Positions 32,301 to 45,083 of a stretch of DNA of 64,000 nt are shown piece by piece. Where the stretch lies: assembly GCA_014526335.1 (NCBI GenBank), contig JACTAT010000061.1, forward strand, positions 2,007,798 to 2,071,797, written 5' to 3'. The notes under the pieces are model-generated. The model worked only from the letters and a program-made list of their open reading frames with translations, was not told the origin of the DNA and searched no databases. The DNA comes from Chrysaora quinquecirrha (taxonomy: Eukaryota > Cnidaria > Scyphozoa > Semaeostomeae > Pelagiidae). Both the position numbers and the translations under genes were made by a program. Within the stretch, counting starts at the first letter, position 1. Each line of letters starts with the position of its first letter.

Positions 32301-35300
32301 GGCCAAAAATCGGCCAAAATCAGGGGTTTTAAAAACTACCTTTTTTCTTCAAAATAGTTACCAAATCCTACCAAATACCCCCTGAATAGCCTCTAGGGGG
32401 TAAATAAAGTGTTTTTCTATCAAAATAAGTCGATTTAGGGAGAGAAAGTTTTCCCCAAAAAATCGCAAAAAAGGTAAGCCTATAGCCTTACTAAATGGAC
32501 ATAAACGGCCAAAATCAGGGGTTTTAAAAACTACATTTTTTCGTCAAAAATAGTTACCAAATCCTACCAAATACCCCCTAAATAGCTTCTAGGGGGTAAA
32601 TAAAGTGTTTTTCAATCAAAATAAGTCGATTTAGGGAGAGAAAATTTTCCCCAAAAAATTGCAAAAAAGGTAAGCCTATACAGGATGGCCAAAAAACGGC
32701 CAAAATCAGGGGTTTTAAAAACTCATTTTTTTTCTTCAAAAATAGTTACCAAATCCTACCAAACTCCCCCTGAATAGCCTCTAAGGGGTAAATAAAGTGT
32801 TTTTCTATCAAAATTAGTCGATTTAGGGAGAGAAAATTTTCCCCAAAAAATCGCAAAAAAGGTAAGCCTATAGCCTTACTAAATGGCCAAAAATCGGCCA
32901 AAATCAGGGGTTTTAAAAACTACCTTTTTTCTTCAAAAATAGTTACCAAATCCTACCAAATACCCCCTGAATAGCCTTCTAGGGGTAAATAAAGTGTTTT
33001 TCTATCAAAATAAGTCGATTTAGGAGAGAAAATTTTCCCCAAAAAATCGCAAAAATGGTAAGCCTATAGCCTTACTAAATGGCCAAAAATCGGCCAAAAT
33101 CAGGGGTTTTAAAAACTCAGTTTTTTTCTTCAAAAATAGTTACCAAATCCTACCAAATTCCCCCTGAATAGCCTCTAGGGGGTAAATAAAGTGTTTTTCT
33201 ATCAAAGTAAGTCGATTTAGGGAGAGAAAATTTTCCCCAAAAAATCGCAAAAAAGGTAAGCCTATAGCCTTACTAAATTGCCAAAAATCTTCCAAAATCA
33301 GGGGCTTTAAAAACTCCATTTTTTCTTCAAAAATAGTTACCAAATACCACCAAATACCCCCTGAATAGCCTCTAGGGGGTAAATAAAGTGTTTTTCCATC
33401 AAAATAAGTCGATTTAGGGAGAGAAAATGTTCCCCAAAAAATCGCAAAAAAGGTAAGCCTATAGCCTTACTAAATGGCCGAAAATCGGCCAAAATCAGGG
33501 GTTTTAAAAACTACCTTTTTCTTCAAAAATAGTTACCTAAATCCTACCAAATACCCCTGAATATCTTCTAGGGGTAAATAAAGTGTTTTTCTATCAAAAT
33601 AAGTCGATTTAGGAGAGAAAATTTTCCCAAAAATCGCAAAAAAGGTAAGCCTATAGCCTTACTAAATGGCCAAAAATCGGCCAAAATCAGGGTTTTAAAA
33701 CTACCTTTTTCTTCAAAAATAGTTACCAAATCCTACCAAATACCCCTGAATAGCCTCTAGGGGTAAATAAAGTATTTTTCTATCAAAATAAGTCGATTTA
33801 GGAGAACAAATTTTCCCAAAAATCGCAAAAAGGTAAGCCTATAGCCTTACTAAATGGCCAAAAATCGGCCAAAATCAGGGTTTTAAAACTACCTTTTTCT
33901 TCAAAATAGTTACCAAATCCTACCAAACACCCCTGAATAGCCTTCTAGGGGTAAATAAAGTGTTTTTCTATCAAAATAAGTCGATTTAGGGAGAAAAAAT
34001 TTTCCCCAAAAAATCGCAAAAAAGGTAAGCCTTACTAAATGGCCAAAAATCTTCCAAAATCAGGGGTTTTAAAAACTAATTTTTTTTCTTCAAAAATAGT
34101 TACTAAATCCTACCAAATACCCCCTGAATAGCCTCTAAGAGGTAGATAAAGTGTTTTTCTATCAAAATAAGTCGATTTAGGGAGAGAAAATTTTCCCCAA
34201 AAAATCGCAAAAAAGGTAAGCCTATATCCTTGCCAAATGGCAAAAATCGGCCAAAATCAGGGGTTTTAAAAACTACCTTTTTTCTTCAAAAATAGTTACT
34301 AAATCCTACCAAATACCCCCTGAATAGCCTCTAAGGGGTAGATAAAGTGTTTTTCTATCAAAATAAGTCGATTTAGGGAGGGAAAATTTTCCCCAAAAAA
34401 TCGCAAAAAAGGTAAGCCTATAGCCTTGCAAAATGGCCAAAAATCGGCCAAAATCAGGGGTTTTAAAACTCCCTTTTTTCTTCAAAATAGTTACCAAATC
34501 CTACCAAATACCCCCTGAATAGCCTCTAGGGGGTAAATAAAGTGTTTTTCTATCAAAATAAGTCGATTTAGGGAGAAAATTTTCCCCAAAAAATCGCAAA
34601 AAAGGTAAGCCTATAGCCTTGCCAAATGGCCAAAAATCGGCCAAAATCAGGGGTTTTAAAAACTACCTTTTTTCTTCAAAAATAGTTACTAAATCCTACC
34701 AAATACCCCCTGAATAGCCTTTAGGGGGTAAATAAAGTGTTTTTCTATCAAAATAAGTCGATTTAGGGAGAGAAAATTTTCCCCAAAAAATCGCAAGAAA
34801 GGTAAGCCTATAGCCTTACTAAATGGCCAAAAATCGGCCAAAATCAGGGGTTTTAAAAACTCATTTTTTCTTCAAAAATAGTTACCAAATCCTACCAAAC
34901 TCCCCCTGAATAGCCTCTAAGGGGTAAATAAAGTGTTTTTCTATCAAAATAAGTCGATTTAGGGAGAGAAAATTTTCCCCAAAAAATCGCAAGAAAGGTA
35001 AGCCTATAGCCTTACTAAATGGCCAAAAACGGCCAAAATCAGGGGTTTTAAAAACTCATTTTTTTTCTTCAAAAATAGTTACCAAATCCTACCAAACTCC
35101 CCCTGAATAGCCTCTAAGGGGTAAATAAAGTGTTTTTCTATCAAAATAAGTCGATTTAGGGAGAGAAAATTTTCCCCAAAAAATCGCAAAAAAGGTAAGC
35201 CTATAGCCTTACTAAATTGCCAAAAATCTTCCAAAATCAGGGGTTTTAAAAACTAATTTTTTTTCTCCAAAAATAGTTAACAAATCCTATCAAATACCCC

Positions 35301-38300
35301 CTGAATACCCTCTAGGGGGTAAATAAAGTGTTTTTCTATCAAAATAAGTCGATTTAGGGAGAGAAAATTTTCCCCAAAAAATCGCAAAAAAGGTAAGCCT
35401 ATAGCCTTACTGAATGGCTAAAAATCGGCCAAAATCAGGGGTTTTAAAAACTACCTTTTTTCTTCAAAAATAGTTACCAAATCCTACCAAATACCCCCTG
35501 AATAGCCTCTAGGGGGTAAATAAAGTGTTTTTCTATCAAAATAAGTCGATTTAGGGAGAAAAAATTTTCCCCAAAAAATCGCAAAAAAGGTAAGCCTTAC
35601 TAAATGGCCAAAAATCTTCCAAAATCAGGGGTTTTAAAAACTAATTTTTTTTCTTCAAAAATAGTTACTAAATCCTACCAAATACCCCCTGAATAGCCTC
35701 TAAGAGGTAGATAAAGTGTTTTTCTATCAAAATAAGTCGATTTAGGGAGAGAAAATTTTCCCCAAAAAATCGCAAAAAAGGTAAGCCTATATCCTTGCCA
35801 AATGGCAAAAATCGGCCAAAATCAGGGGTTTTAAAACTACCTTTTTCTTCAAAATAGTTACTAAATCCTACCAAATACCCCCTGAATAGCCTCTAAGGGG
35901 TAGATAAAGTGTTTTTCTATCAAAATAAGTCGATTTAGGGAGGGAAAATTTTCCCCAAAAAATCGCAAAAAAGGTAAGCCTATAGCCTTGCAAAATGGCC
36001 AAAAATCGGCCAAAATCAGGGGTTTTAAAAACTCCCTTTTTTCTTCAAAAATAGTTACCAAATCCTACCAAATACCCCCTGAATAGCCTCTATGGGGTAA
36101 ATAAAGTGTTTTTCTATCAAAATAAGTCGATTTAGGAGAGAAAATTTTCCCAAAAATCGCAAAAAGGTAAGCCTATAGCCTTACTAAATGGCCAAAAATC
36201 GGCCAAAATCAGGGGTTTTAAAACTACCTTTTTCTTCAAAATAGTTACCAAATCCTACCAAATACCCCTGAATAGCCTCTAGGGGTAAATAAAGTGTTTT
36301 TCTATCAAAATAAGTCGATTTAGGAGAGAAAATTTTCCCCAAAAATCGCAAAAAGGTAAGCCTATAGCCTTACTAAATGGCCAAAAATCAGCCAAAATCA
36401 GGGGTTTTAAAACTCATTTTTTCTTCAAAAATAGTTACCAAATCCTACCAAACTCCCCTGAATAGCCTCTAGGGGTAAATAAAGTGTTTTTCTATCAAAA
36501 TAAGTCGATTTAGGAGAGAAAATTTTCCCCAAAAAATCGCAAAAAAGGTAAGCCTATAGCCTTACTAAATTGCCAAAAATCTTCCAAAATCAGGGGTTTT
36601 AAAAACTAATTTTTTTTCTCCAAAAATAGTTAACAAATCCTATCAAATACCCCCTGAATACCCTCTAGGGGGTAAATAAAGTGTTTTTCTATCAAAATAA
36701 GTCGATTTAGGGAGAGAAAATTTTCCCCAAAAAATCGCAAAAAAGGTAAGCCTTACTAAATGGCCAAAAATCGGCCAAAATCAGGGGTTTTAAAAACTAC
36801 CTTTTTTCTTCAAAAATAGTTACTAAATCCTACCAAATACCCCCTGAATAGCCTCTAAGAGGTAGATAAAGTGTTTTTCTATCAAAATAAGTCGATTTAG
36901 GGAGAGAAAATTTTCCCCAAAAAATCGCATAAAAGGTAAGCCTATAGCCTTGCCAAATGGCCAAAAATCGGCCAAAATCAGGGGTTTTAAAAACTACCTT
37001 CTTTCTTCAAAAATAGTTACTAAATCCTACCAAATACCCCCTGAATAGCCTCTAAGGGGTAGATAAAGTGTTTTTCTATCAAAATAAGTCGATTTAGGGA
37101 GGGAAAATTTTCCCCAAAAAATCGCAAAAAAGGTAAGCCTATAGCCTTGCCAAATGGCCAAAAAACGGCCAAGATCAGGGGTTTTGAAAACTACCTTTTT
37201 TCTTCAAAAATAGTTACCAAATCCTACCAAATACCCCCTGAATAGCCACTAGGGGGTAAATAAAGTGTTTTTCTATCAAAATAAGTCGATTTAGGGAGAG
37301 AAAATTTTCCCCAAAAAATCGCAAAAAAGGTAAGCCTATAGCCTTACTAAATGGCCAAAAATCGGCCAAAATCAGGGGTTTTGAAAACTACCTCTTTTCT
37401 TCAAAAATAGATACCAAATCCTACCAAATACCCCCTGAGTAGCCTCTGGAGGGTAAATAAAGTGTTTTTCTATCAAAATAAGTCGATATAGGGAGAGAAA
37501 ATTTTCCCCAAAAAATCGCAAAAAAGGTAAGCCTATAGCCTTACTAAATGGCCAAAAAACGGCCAAAATCAGGGGTTTTAAAAACTCATTTTTTTTTCAA
37601 AAATAGTTACCAAATCCTACCAAATTCCCCCTGAATAGCCTCTAGGGGGTAAATAAAGTGTTTTTCTATCAAAATAAGTCGATTTAGGAGAGAAAATTTT
37701 CCCCAAAAATCGCAAAAAGGTAAGCCTATAGCCTTGCCAAATGGCCAAAAATCGGCCAAAATCAGGGTTTTAAAACTACCTTTTTCTTCAAAAATAGTTA
37801 CTAAATCCTACCAAATACCCCCTGAATAGCCTCTAGGGGGTAAATAAAGTGTTTTTCTATCAAAATAAGTCGATTTAGGGAGAGAAAATTTTCCCCAAAA
37901 ATCGCAAAAAAGGTAAGCCTATAGCCTTACTAAATGGCCAAAAATCGGCCAAAATCAGGGGTTTTAAAACTCCTTTTTCTTCAAAAATAGTTACCAAATC
38001 CTACCAAATACCCCCTGAATAGCCTCTAGGGGTAAATAAAGTGTTTTTCTATCAAAATAAGTCGATTTAGGAGAGAAAATTTTCCCCAAAAAATCGCAAA
38101 AAGGTAAGCCTATAGCCTTGCCAAATGGCCAAAAAACGGCCAAAATCAGGGGTTTTAAAAACTACCTTTTTTCTTCAAAAATAGTTACCAAATCCTACCA
38201 AATACCCCTTAAACAGCCTCTAGGGGGTAAATAAAGTGTTTTTCTATCAAAATAAGTCGATTTAGGGAGAGAAAATTTTCCCAAAAAATCGCAAAAAAGG

Positions 38301-39560
38301 TAAGCCTATAGCCTTACTAAATGGCCAAAAATCGGCCAAAATCAGGGGTTTTAAAAACTACCTTTTTCTTCAAAAATAGTTACTAAATCCTACCAAATAC
38401 CCCTGAATAGCCTCTAGGGGGTAAATAAAGTGTTTTTCTATCAAAATAAGTCGATTTAGGGAGAGAAAATTTTCCCCAAAAAATCGCAAAAAAGGTAAGC
38501 CTATAGCCTTACTAAATGGCCAAAAATCGGCCAAAATCAGGGGTTTTAAAAACTACCTTTTTTCTTCAAAAATAGTTACCAAATCCTACCAAATACCCCC
38601 TGAATAGCCTCTAGGGGGTAAATAAAGTGTTTTTCTATCAAAATAAGTCGATTTAGGGAGAAAATTTTCCCAAAAAATCGCAAAAAAGGTAAGCCTATAG
38701 CCTTACTAAATGGCCAAAAATCGGCCAAAATCAGGGGTTTTGAAAACTACCTCTTTTCTTCAAAAATAGATACCAAATACCCCCTGAATAGCCTCTAGGG
38801 GGTAAATAAAGTGTTTTTCTATCATAATAAGTCGATTTAGGGAGAACAAATTTTCCCCAAAAAATCGCAAAAAAGGTAAGCCTATAGCCTTGCCAAATGG
38901 CCAAAAATCGGCCAAAATCAGGGGTTTTAAAAACTCCTTTTTTCTTCAAAAATAGTTACCAAATCCTACCAAATACCCCCTGAATAGCCTCTAGGGGGTA
39001 AATAAAGTGTTTTTCTATCAAAATAGGTCGATTTAGGAAGAGAAAATTTTCCCCAAAAAATTGCAAAAATGGTAAGCCTATAGCCTTACTAAATGGCCAA
39101 AAATCGGCCAAAATCAGGGGTTTTGAAAACTACCTCTTTTCTTCAAAAATAGATACCAAATCCTACCAAATACCCCCTGAATAGCCTCTAGGGGGTAAAT
39201 AAAGTGTTTTTCTATCAAAATAAGTCGATTTAGGGAGAACAAATTTTCCCCAAAAAATCGCAAAAAAGGTAAGCCTATAGCCTTACTAAATGGCCAAAAA
39301 ACGGCCAAAATCAGGGGTTTTAAAAACTACCTTTTTCTTCAAAAATAGTTACCAAATCCTACCAAATAACCCCCTGAATAGCCTCTAGGGGGTAAATAAA
39401 GATTTTTCTATCAAAATAAGTCGATTCAGGGAGAACAAATTTTCCCCTAAAAATCGCAAAAAAGGTAAGCCTATATAGCCTTGCCAAATGCCTAAAAATC
39501 AGCCAAAATCAGGGGTTATAATCCCCTTTCTTCTTCAAAAATAGTAACTCAATCCTACCA
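29398..39560. repeat. 10-kb satellite array, about 195-bp monomer, roughly 50 copies
   Basis: Head-to-tail monomers of about 190-197 bp contain, in order, ATCAGGGGTTTTAAAAACTA, AGTTACCAAATCCTACCAAA, a hairpin with arms TACCCCCT and AGGGGGTA, AAATAAAGTGTTTTTCTATC, AAGTCGATTTAGGGAGAG, AAAATTTTCCCC, AGGTAAGCCTATAGCC and TGGCCAAAAATCGGCCA. Monomers differ by a few per cent, and variant monomers recur at set distances (higher-order structure, see findings). Minus-strand frames of 60-70 codons recur because the monomer is near 65 codons; they are interrupted irregularly and lack a family match. The array fills the space between FMNL and the Kelch gene. Confidence 0.97.
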
Positions 39561-40370
39561 GCAAGCTTTACTAAGGAAAAATGGCTCGGAAAAGAGAAGG
39601 TTCCTATCACATGGAAGCATTTTAATGATAAGAGGAGAAGAAAACATAAGGCATTTTTAGCAGCATTTCATCATAATAAGATTTTTCAAAAAAATTATAT
39701 ACAATTGAAATTTGAAAGTTCTGTAATTCTGTAACTTAAATCAACAGTTTGATACTATTCGTAAATAAATTAATATACTTAGAGCTTTATATTGAAAATT
39801 GTTTACAAATAATGCTTGATAAGAAAATTAATGAATGATTTATAGTAAAGGAACGCTTACATTCGGTGTGATAAAAATTGGGAAGAACAATCGTTAGATT
39901 TCTAAGAAGGCTTGAAACATTCACAGAAACGAATGGAGGACATTCAGACCATAGTGTCTAGTCAAAAACATATCTTAAAACTAACACTTCATTTGTAGCT
40001 TGCTTGTTTTTGGTTCCATCTGCATTTGTCACTACAGTATGATCCCAACTGATGAGTTTGGATTAATCTTAGCACAAAGCAGATAGGGTTTTGATTTTTC
40101 AATGAGAGGTGTTTATCAAGTTGAAGTTTACATGTTTTAAGTTTGGTAAGATTCTGCAATCGGAAGGATTTTATATCAATTTTCTAATTTAGGGTTTACT
40201 TTTTTGGCCAGCCGATAGCATTACCTCGAGACAGGAGCTTGAGTAGACATCCTTGATATGAGGATGGGGTGTGATTAAGAGATTGGTCTGCCTATGAGCC
40301 GGTACTCCCCTCTAGGAAGTGTATAGATTTTTGATAAGGAGTGACTAGAGGGGCAAGGCTTCCAGGAAGC
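39561..40370. other. Spacer between satellite and Kelch gene
   Basis: AT-rich sequence with no gene recognised. The satellite stops abruptly near 39560. Confidence 0.45.
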
Positions 40371-40620
40371 AATACTACGAAGCCCCTAAAGCGTTGTGTT
40401 TTACCAACCCTTCCTCATAGGACCTTTTGTTTTAAAAAAATTCTCTGTTTATTTTAGCGAGTTCGTTACGTGATGCCTCAATGTAAACGATATTACTATT
40501 CCTGGATGCGATATTACGAAGCCCCTATAGCGTTGTGTTTTACCATCCCTTCCTCATAGGACCTTTTAATTAAAAAAGCCTTTTATTATTTTAGCGAGTT
40601 CATTACGTCATACCTCAATG
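40371..40620. repeat. Tandem duplication over the 3' end of the Kelch gene
   Basis: Two copies of about 113 bp (40371-40484 and 40509-40620) share ACGAAGCCCCTAWAGCGTTG and TTTTAGCGAGTTCRTTACGT. The right copy contains the Kelch stop codon and last codons; the left copy lies in the 3' flank. Both carry TTTATT, that is AATAAA on the gene strand, a possible polyadenylation signal. Confidence 0.75.
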
Positions 40621-40964
40621 TCCATTAAATTAGGCAAAACAGCCACACCAGCAGCCGCACGAGATGACTTCATTTGCATAATTTCTTCCCATTTGTCTTC
40701 TTTCGGGTCATAATATTCAACACTGTTCAAATACGATGGGCCATCGATACCACCTACAGCATATAACCATCCGCCATATTGTTTCATAGATAGGCCATCA
40801 CGACAGGATTGCATTGAACTGACAATGAGCCATGAGTTCATTCGAGGGTCGTACATCTCAACTGAATCCAGTCTTGACAAACCATCAAATCCACCTTAAA
40901 AAATTAACGACATTTAATTAACTCTACTTCTGCCCTTTTAGTAGTTCTGGGTATTAACATACAT

Positions 40965-41012
<48 letters not shown>

Positions 41013-43442
41013 ACAAACAAGCAAGCAAGCAAGCAGGTGAGCAAGCAAGCAGAAGTTATTGTTAATGCTGGTTGTGATGTTTCTCACAATTTTGAAGTTT
41101 TGTACCACTCAAAAACTTTTACCACATTATAAATTATAAAAACTTTTACCACATTATAAAAACTCGCGCACAAAGTTCCTTCTTCGCCATGGTGCATTTG
41201 CTGTAACGCTACCGTTGCCACGCTGGGGCTCGATTACCCCATCGCTGAGCTGCTGCTCAGCTGCTGCTACCCCGTGCCAGCAGGATAAGGCTATGATGCC
41301 ACAGTACCTTCAAATGTCTGAGAAATGTGTAAAGTCTGACTTACCAGCCACGTAAAGAACGCCATCTAATACGTCTGCTCCGAGCCCAGCTCTTGGCTTA
41401 TTCATTGATGCTACAAATGACCATTTATTTGTCAATGGGTCGAATACTTCACAGGAACTCAGAAATGAGGATCCGTCATTGCCACCTATGGCATACAATC
41501 GCCCTCCAAGGTTTGATACACCTGTAAAAATAAAAGCAAAAACCCTTACAACAACAGAGCTTATCGGTTAGACTTATTATATTTTGTCATACTTTTTGCA
41601 AACATCTAGACTTATTACCTGAACCCCTTTCATTGAACCCTTGTTAATTTCAGGGTAATGTGTTGATAAGGGATAGCTTGGACGAATAAAAATGAGTTTC
41701 ATCGATCAAAGACGCGCAAGGCTAAACTCAACACTGGCTGCAGCAGTCCCTGCCTTTTGCCTGTTTCGTCAGTTGTTGCTATTAGCAGCGACATCTCAGT
41801 TCAAAGAGAAATGCAGAGACTTGTACAGGAAGTTTAGTCCGAGCGGCAAGCAAGTTTAATAACGATAAGCGATACTGGCGATAACTATAGCTTTATATCT
41901 ACCACCTCTTCAACGAGCTAGTGTCATTGATCTTATCAACAGAGAGCAAGTATCATAGCTAGTATCACTTTCACAGATCTAGTATCACAGATGAGTCTTT
42001 TTATTAATAGTTCAATGGCTAGTCTATCTTAAATGAAAAAGCGTCTAGACCTTCATTTGCTGTAGGCGAGGATTACAGCTTTCAATATTTGCTATTCACT
42101 CAGCAAAAAAGGCGGAGCTAAGCTTTCCTTCAAGGCAAAATAGGTTTGAATCTATTCAGTCCTACAGTCCCGCTGCCGTGCCGTGCCGTGCTAAAAGTGC
42201 CGTATACGACACGCTTTCTATCTTTGTATGGGTATGGGTATTCGGTGCTTAGAGGCAGGGCGACGCGGACAATTTTTAAATAGGTATTGAAGTCCCGATT
42301 GAAGTCTGACACTGACACATCCATTTAGTAAGCCTGTACTGTTCAGCCCTGCTTGCGAGATTGGTGCTAGTCTTCTTGTGGCTCTTTTTGGAGGCTGTAC
42401 ACCCTACGACTTTCCCTCGTTGTTCATAGATGGTTAGAAAACGGCTCCATCCTCATAGCCACCAAAGGACAAGGTAATAAAACCAAACACCGAAAACGTC
42501 GACAAACTGACCACACACAAGGAACGAGGAACATGAAGTGTCTTTGAAAATAAAGTCTAACTATGATTTAGCATCTCTATGAAAGAATGAAAGCCCAAGT
42601 CATTTTCCTTACAGCCTGAACAACCTTACTGCCTATTTGTCTGTAGAAACGTTCCTTTTCTTAGATAGGCTGTCTTGCACACTGAATGCACTAAACAAAG
42701 TGCTTTGCTATATGGTTCCTTGTTTGTACTGTAACCGGTTTTACTTTTGCTGCCCCAGAGCGGAAAATCGCGATGTAACCACATCTCACGATTCCTTACC
42801 TTTTGGTTGCAACAACAGAGAGTTTGTGACCCTAGTCATTCTTTCATCGCGACTTTACCAGATCGGAATGGAACCTTAGATCATAGATTGCAAATCAGCA
42901 GACTCAGTCAACGCTTGGTCATTCTAAAATCTGCCAACATACAACAGTGGTGCAAAGCCCGTACGATATTCTTGACGTTGTTGAGTTTGTGGTAGAAGAG
43001 AAAGCTAGTGAGTCCCGGAACCATTTAACCAACCATTGCACAAGGATAGTTTGAAGAGCAAACGAACAATAATTAATCAAGAATATGAAGGCTTAAATTA
43101 CCTGGAAAACTTCTTGTTACATTCATAGGCGCAACGTAATTCCACACATCGACTTCAGGGTCGTATCTTTCAACAGAATTCAAACAAATTCGCCCGTTAT
43201 AGCCACCGAATCCGAACAACGCGCCACCGGCGGTGCAAACTCCAATACCAGAGCGGCAAGTGTTGAGTGATTTCACGTACTTCCATTCATCCGCGCGGCG
43301 GTTGTAAACTTCTACGGAGTCCAACCGTATATATCCGTCTGAGCCACCAACGGCATATAAATTTCCGTTCAATTCCGCAACACCGAGTTGATGTCGTGGT
43401 ACGTTTAGTGGGGTAACTGATTCCCATTGACTGGTCTTTGTG
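40608..43442 (-). CDS. Kelch gene exons 2-4: Kelch propeller
   Basis: Exons 43102-43442, 41345-41521 and 40608-40894 encode repeats 1-6. The GG-(8)-Y/F-(6)-W spacing of Kelch blades is kept, for example SVEVYNRRADEWKYV, SVERYDPEVDVWNYV, SCEVFDPLTNKWSFV, SVEMYDPRMNSWLIV and SVEYYDPKEDKWEEI. Introns fall within blades rather than between them, in phases 1 and 1. Confidence 0.92.
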
Positions 43443-45083
43443 CTGCAAAAAATAATAAATTTTCATAAATACCTTCCCTGTGCAAATGATAATCTTCAAT
43501 GAATATCTTTTTAGCAAGGTGAATTAAGGGGTTGAATATCGTAAACCCTCAATTAAGCCCCACTTTGTGAATACGCCTCCACCAGGAAATTCATTTTTGC
43601 AGGGGCGTAATTGAGGATTTACAATAAATAACTTGCCCCAAATAATAGTCTCTCTCTAATACATGCTTAACTCCATTCCAAGCAAAAATGCAAATCAACA
43701 GCACCCCTAATAAGAATTAACACCTCCCTCTTAAAAATGTCTCCCTCTTATAAATGCAGCACAAATCTCAGCTGTGTATGTGCTTTATTAACAACTACAG
43801 AAAATGCAAGGAAGAGGGTATCCTAAAACAACTTCCAGAATCTTTTTTGATTTATATGAGACAAAAAGAAACAAAGTATGGGATACTTTTTTATTCATTC
43901 ATTTTTAAATCTGATTTTTTTAAACCACTTTGGTTCATTGGTTATGGTCTGTGATGGTTGCCAATCATAGAAGTCATGTTTTCATATATCACAAGCATGG
44001 TACAGCCAGCATTGTTGATTGCCTGCGATATATGAGAACCAGGCAAAAGATTGCTCTCTAGGAAATAATCTGATGTATCTCTCCTTGATTCAACCAAAAC
44101 AGGAATAGCTTTTCATATTACCTGAAACATTCAACTTTTGTTGTAATGGTTTCCCCTGCTTCTTTTCCACCAACTGCAAACAATGTTCCTGCAGTTGACT
44201 TCCTGGGTATAGTTCTTTCTGATCGAAATTTCACATGTTGTTCTGGTAAAAGATGATAATTTTTAGCTTCATCTAATAAGTCTCTCCTTTCATGGTTAGT
44301 TCTTATCAATGGTTCCTTATCAACTTCATCAAGTAAATACTTGACTGGTAAAAGAGGTAGTCTTGTGTGCATTAGAAGTGATGTCAGAAAGTGACTTCGT
44401 CCTGGGATATCATGCTTGACCCATTTTAAAATGCTTTCATAGACTTCTTTCTCACTATTAACTTTTAAATCATCACTTGAAAGACATTTTACAAGCAGCC
44501 CATGTGATATTGAATAATATTCTTCAGACTGAACAACATCTGAAAAATGTTCGATTACAAATCTATCCACCTCTTCTAGAAACCTCCTACACCCATGTGT
44601 CTCTCCGAAATTCCGAATCCCCAGACAATTACTAGAATCCAGTTGCATTTCAAGAAATTTGCAGCAGATTTCCCTGACTTCAGGGAAATTAATCTGACTT
44701 GCAATTGATAATAAAGGCTGTGCATTATCTTCATTGACCTCCAAGTTTCCTGTGTAAGCAAATTCTACAAGAAGTTCAAGCATTTCTGGTTGAACATCTT
44801 GCATTTGAATTACCCTTTGCTTACTCTCCATGAGTTCTCCATTGAACATTGCGAAGAAATACGGGCTGCATGCTGAAAGGACAGAGCGATGTGCTGATAT
44901 TCTCAACTCTCCCGTTACAAGTTCGACATCACAAAGCTTTGAGCATGTTTTTCTGTGTTCGTTCATCAACCTCATCACCCTCCTTGCGTGTGTATCTTGG
45001 AGTTCTTGTACGGAATTACAGGTTATCCCTGAAAGACTGGAAGTTGAATTCATGCTCAACATATTGAGCTGTAGGTTCGCCAT
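40608..45083 (-). CDS. BTB-BACK-Kelch protein (KLHL family, KLHL8/20-like)
   Basis: KLHL proteins are substrate adaptors of cullin-3 ubiquitin ligases: BTB binds cullin-3, Kelch blades bind substrate. Exons (minus): 44122-45083, 43102-43442, 41345-41521 and 40608-40894; they total 1767 nt in one frame, 588 aa. BTB is about residues 40-145 (CDVELVTGELRISAHRSVLS, ACSPYFFAMFNGEL), BACK about 150-270 (LGIRNFGETHGC, RLPLLPVKYLL), then six Kelch repeats from about 300 (LFAVGG, LYAVGGSDG, LFGFGGYNG, LYAIGGNDG, LYVAGGFDG, LYAVGGIDG). Length matches the usual 570-620. The start ATG (45081-45083) has G at -3 and +4. The stop TGA at 40608 overlaps GAG|GTATGA, a possible donor, so an alternative 3' end is conceivable. 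The subfamily is unsettled by eye. Confidence 0.93.
40962..41055. repeat. (AAGC)n microsatellite
   Basis: About 90 bp of CAAG/AAGC tetramers in the last Kelch intron; the same motif as 25929-26247 on the opposite strand. Confidence 0.95.
41200..41312 (-). mobile_element. tRNA-derived SINE, diverged copy 5
   Basis: Shares AACGCTACCGTTGCCACGCT and the terminal GCCACAGTACCTTCA with the other copies, with a degraded B box (GGGTAATCGAGCCCC on the minus strand). Lies in the last Kelch intron. Confidence 0.5.
41522..43101 (-). other. Kelch gene intron 2, no further feature recognised
   Basis: 1.58 kb bounded by GTAATT and ACAG on the minus strand. Overlapping short frames at 42130-42995 have no family resemblance. 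Confidence 0.5.
44122..45083 (-). CDS. Kelch gene exon 1: start, BTB and BACK domains
   Basis: This single exon holds the whole BTB and BACK region and the first Kelch strand (LFAVGGKEAGETITTKVECF). It leaves in phase 2 at TTCAG|GTAATA. Keeping BTB and BACK in one exon makes this half of the protein independent of splicing. Confidence 0.93.

Noticed and set aside
29453..39308. Recurrent 60-72-codon minus-strand frames (LAIWQGYRLTF and similar)
   Set aside because: Each is one satellite monomer; lengths vary by indels and nothing suggests translation.
29398..39560. CRISPR-like array
   Set aside because: The repeat unit is about 195 bp with no unique spacers, and the genome is eukaryotic.
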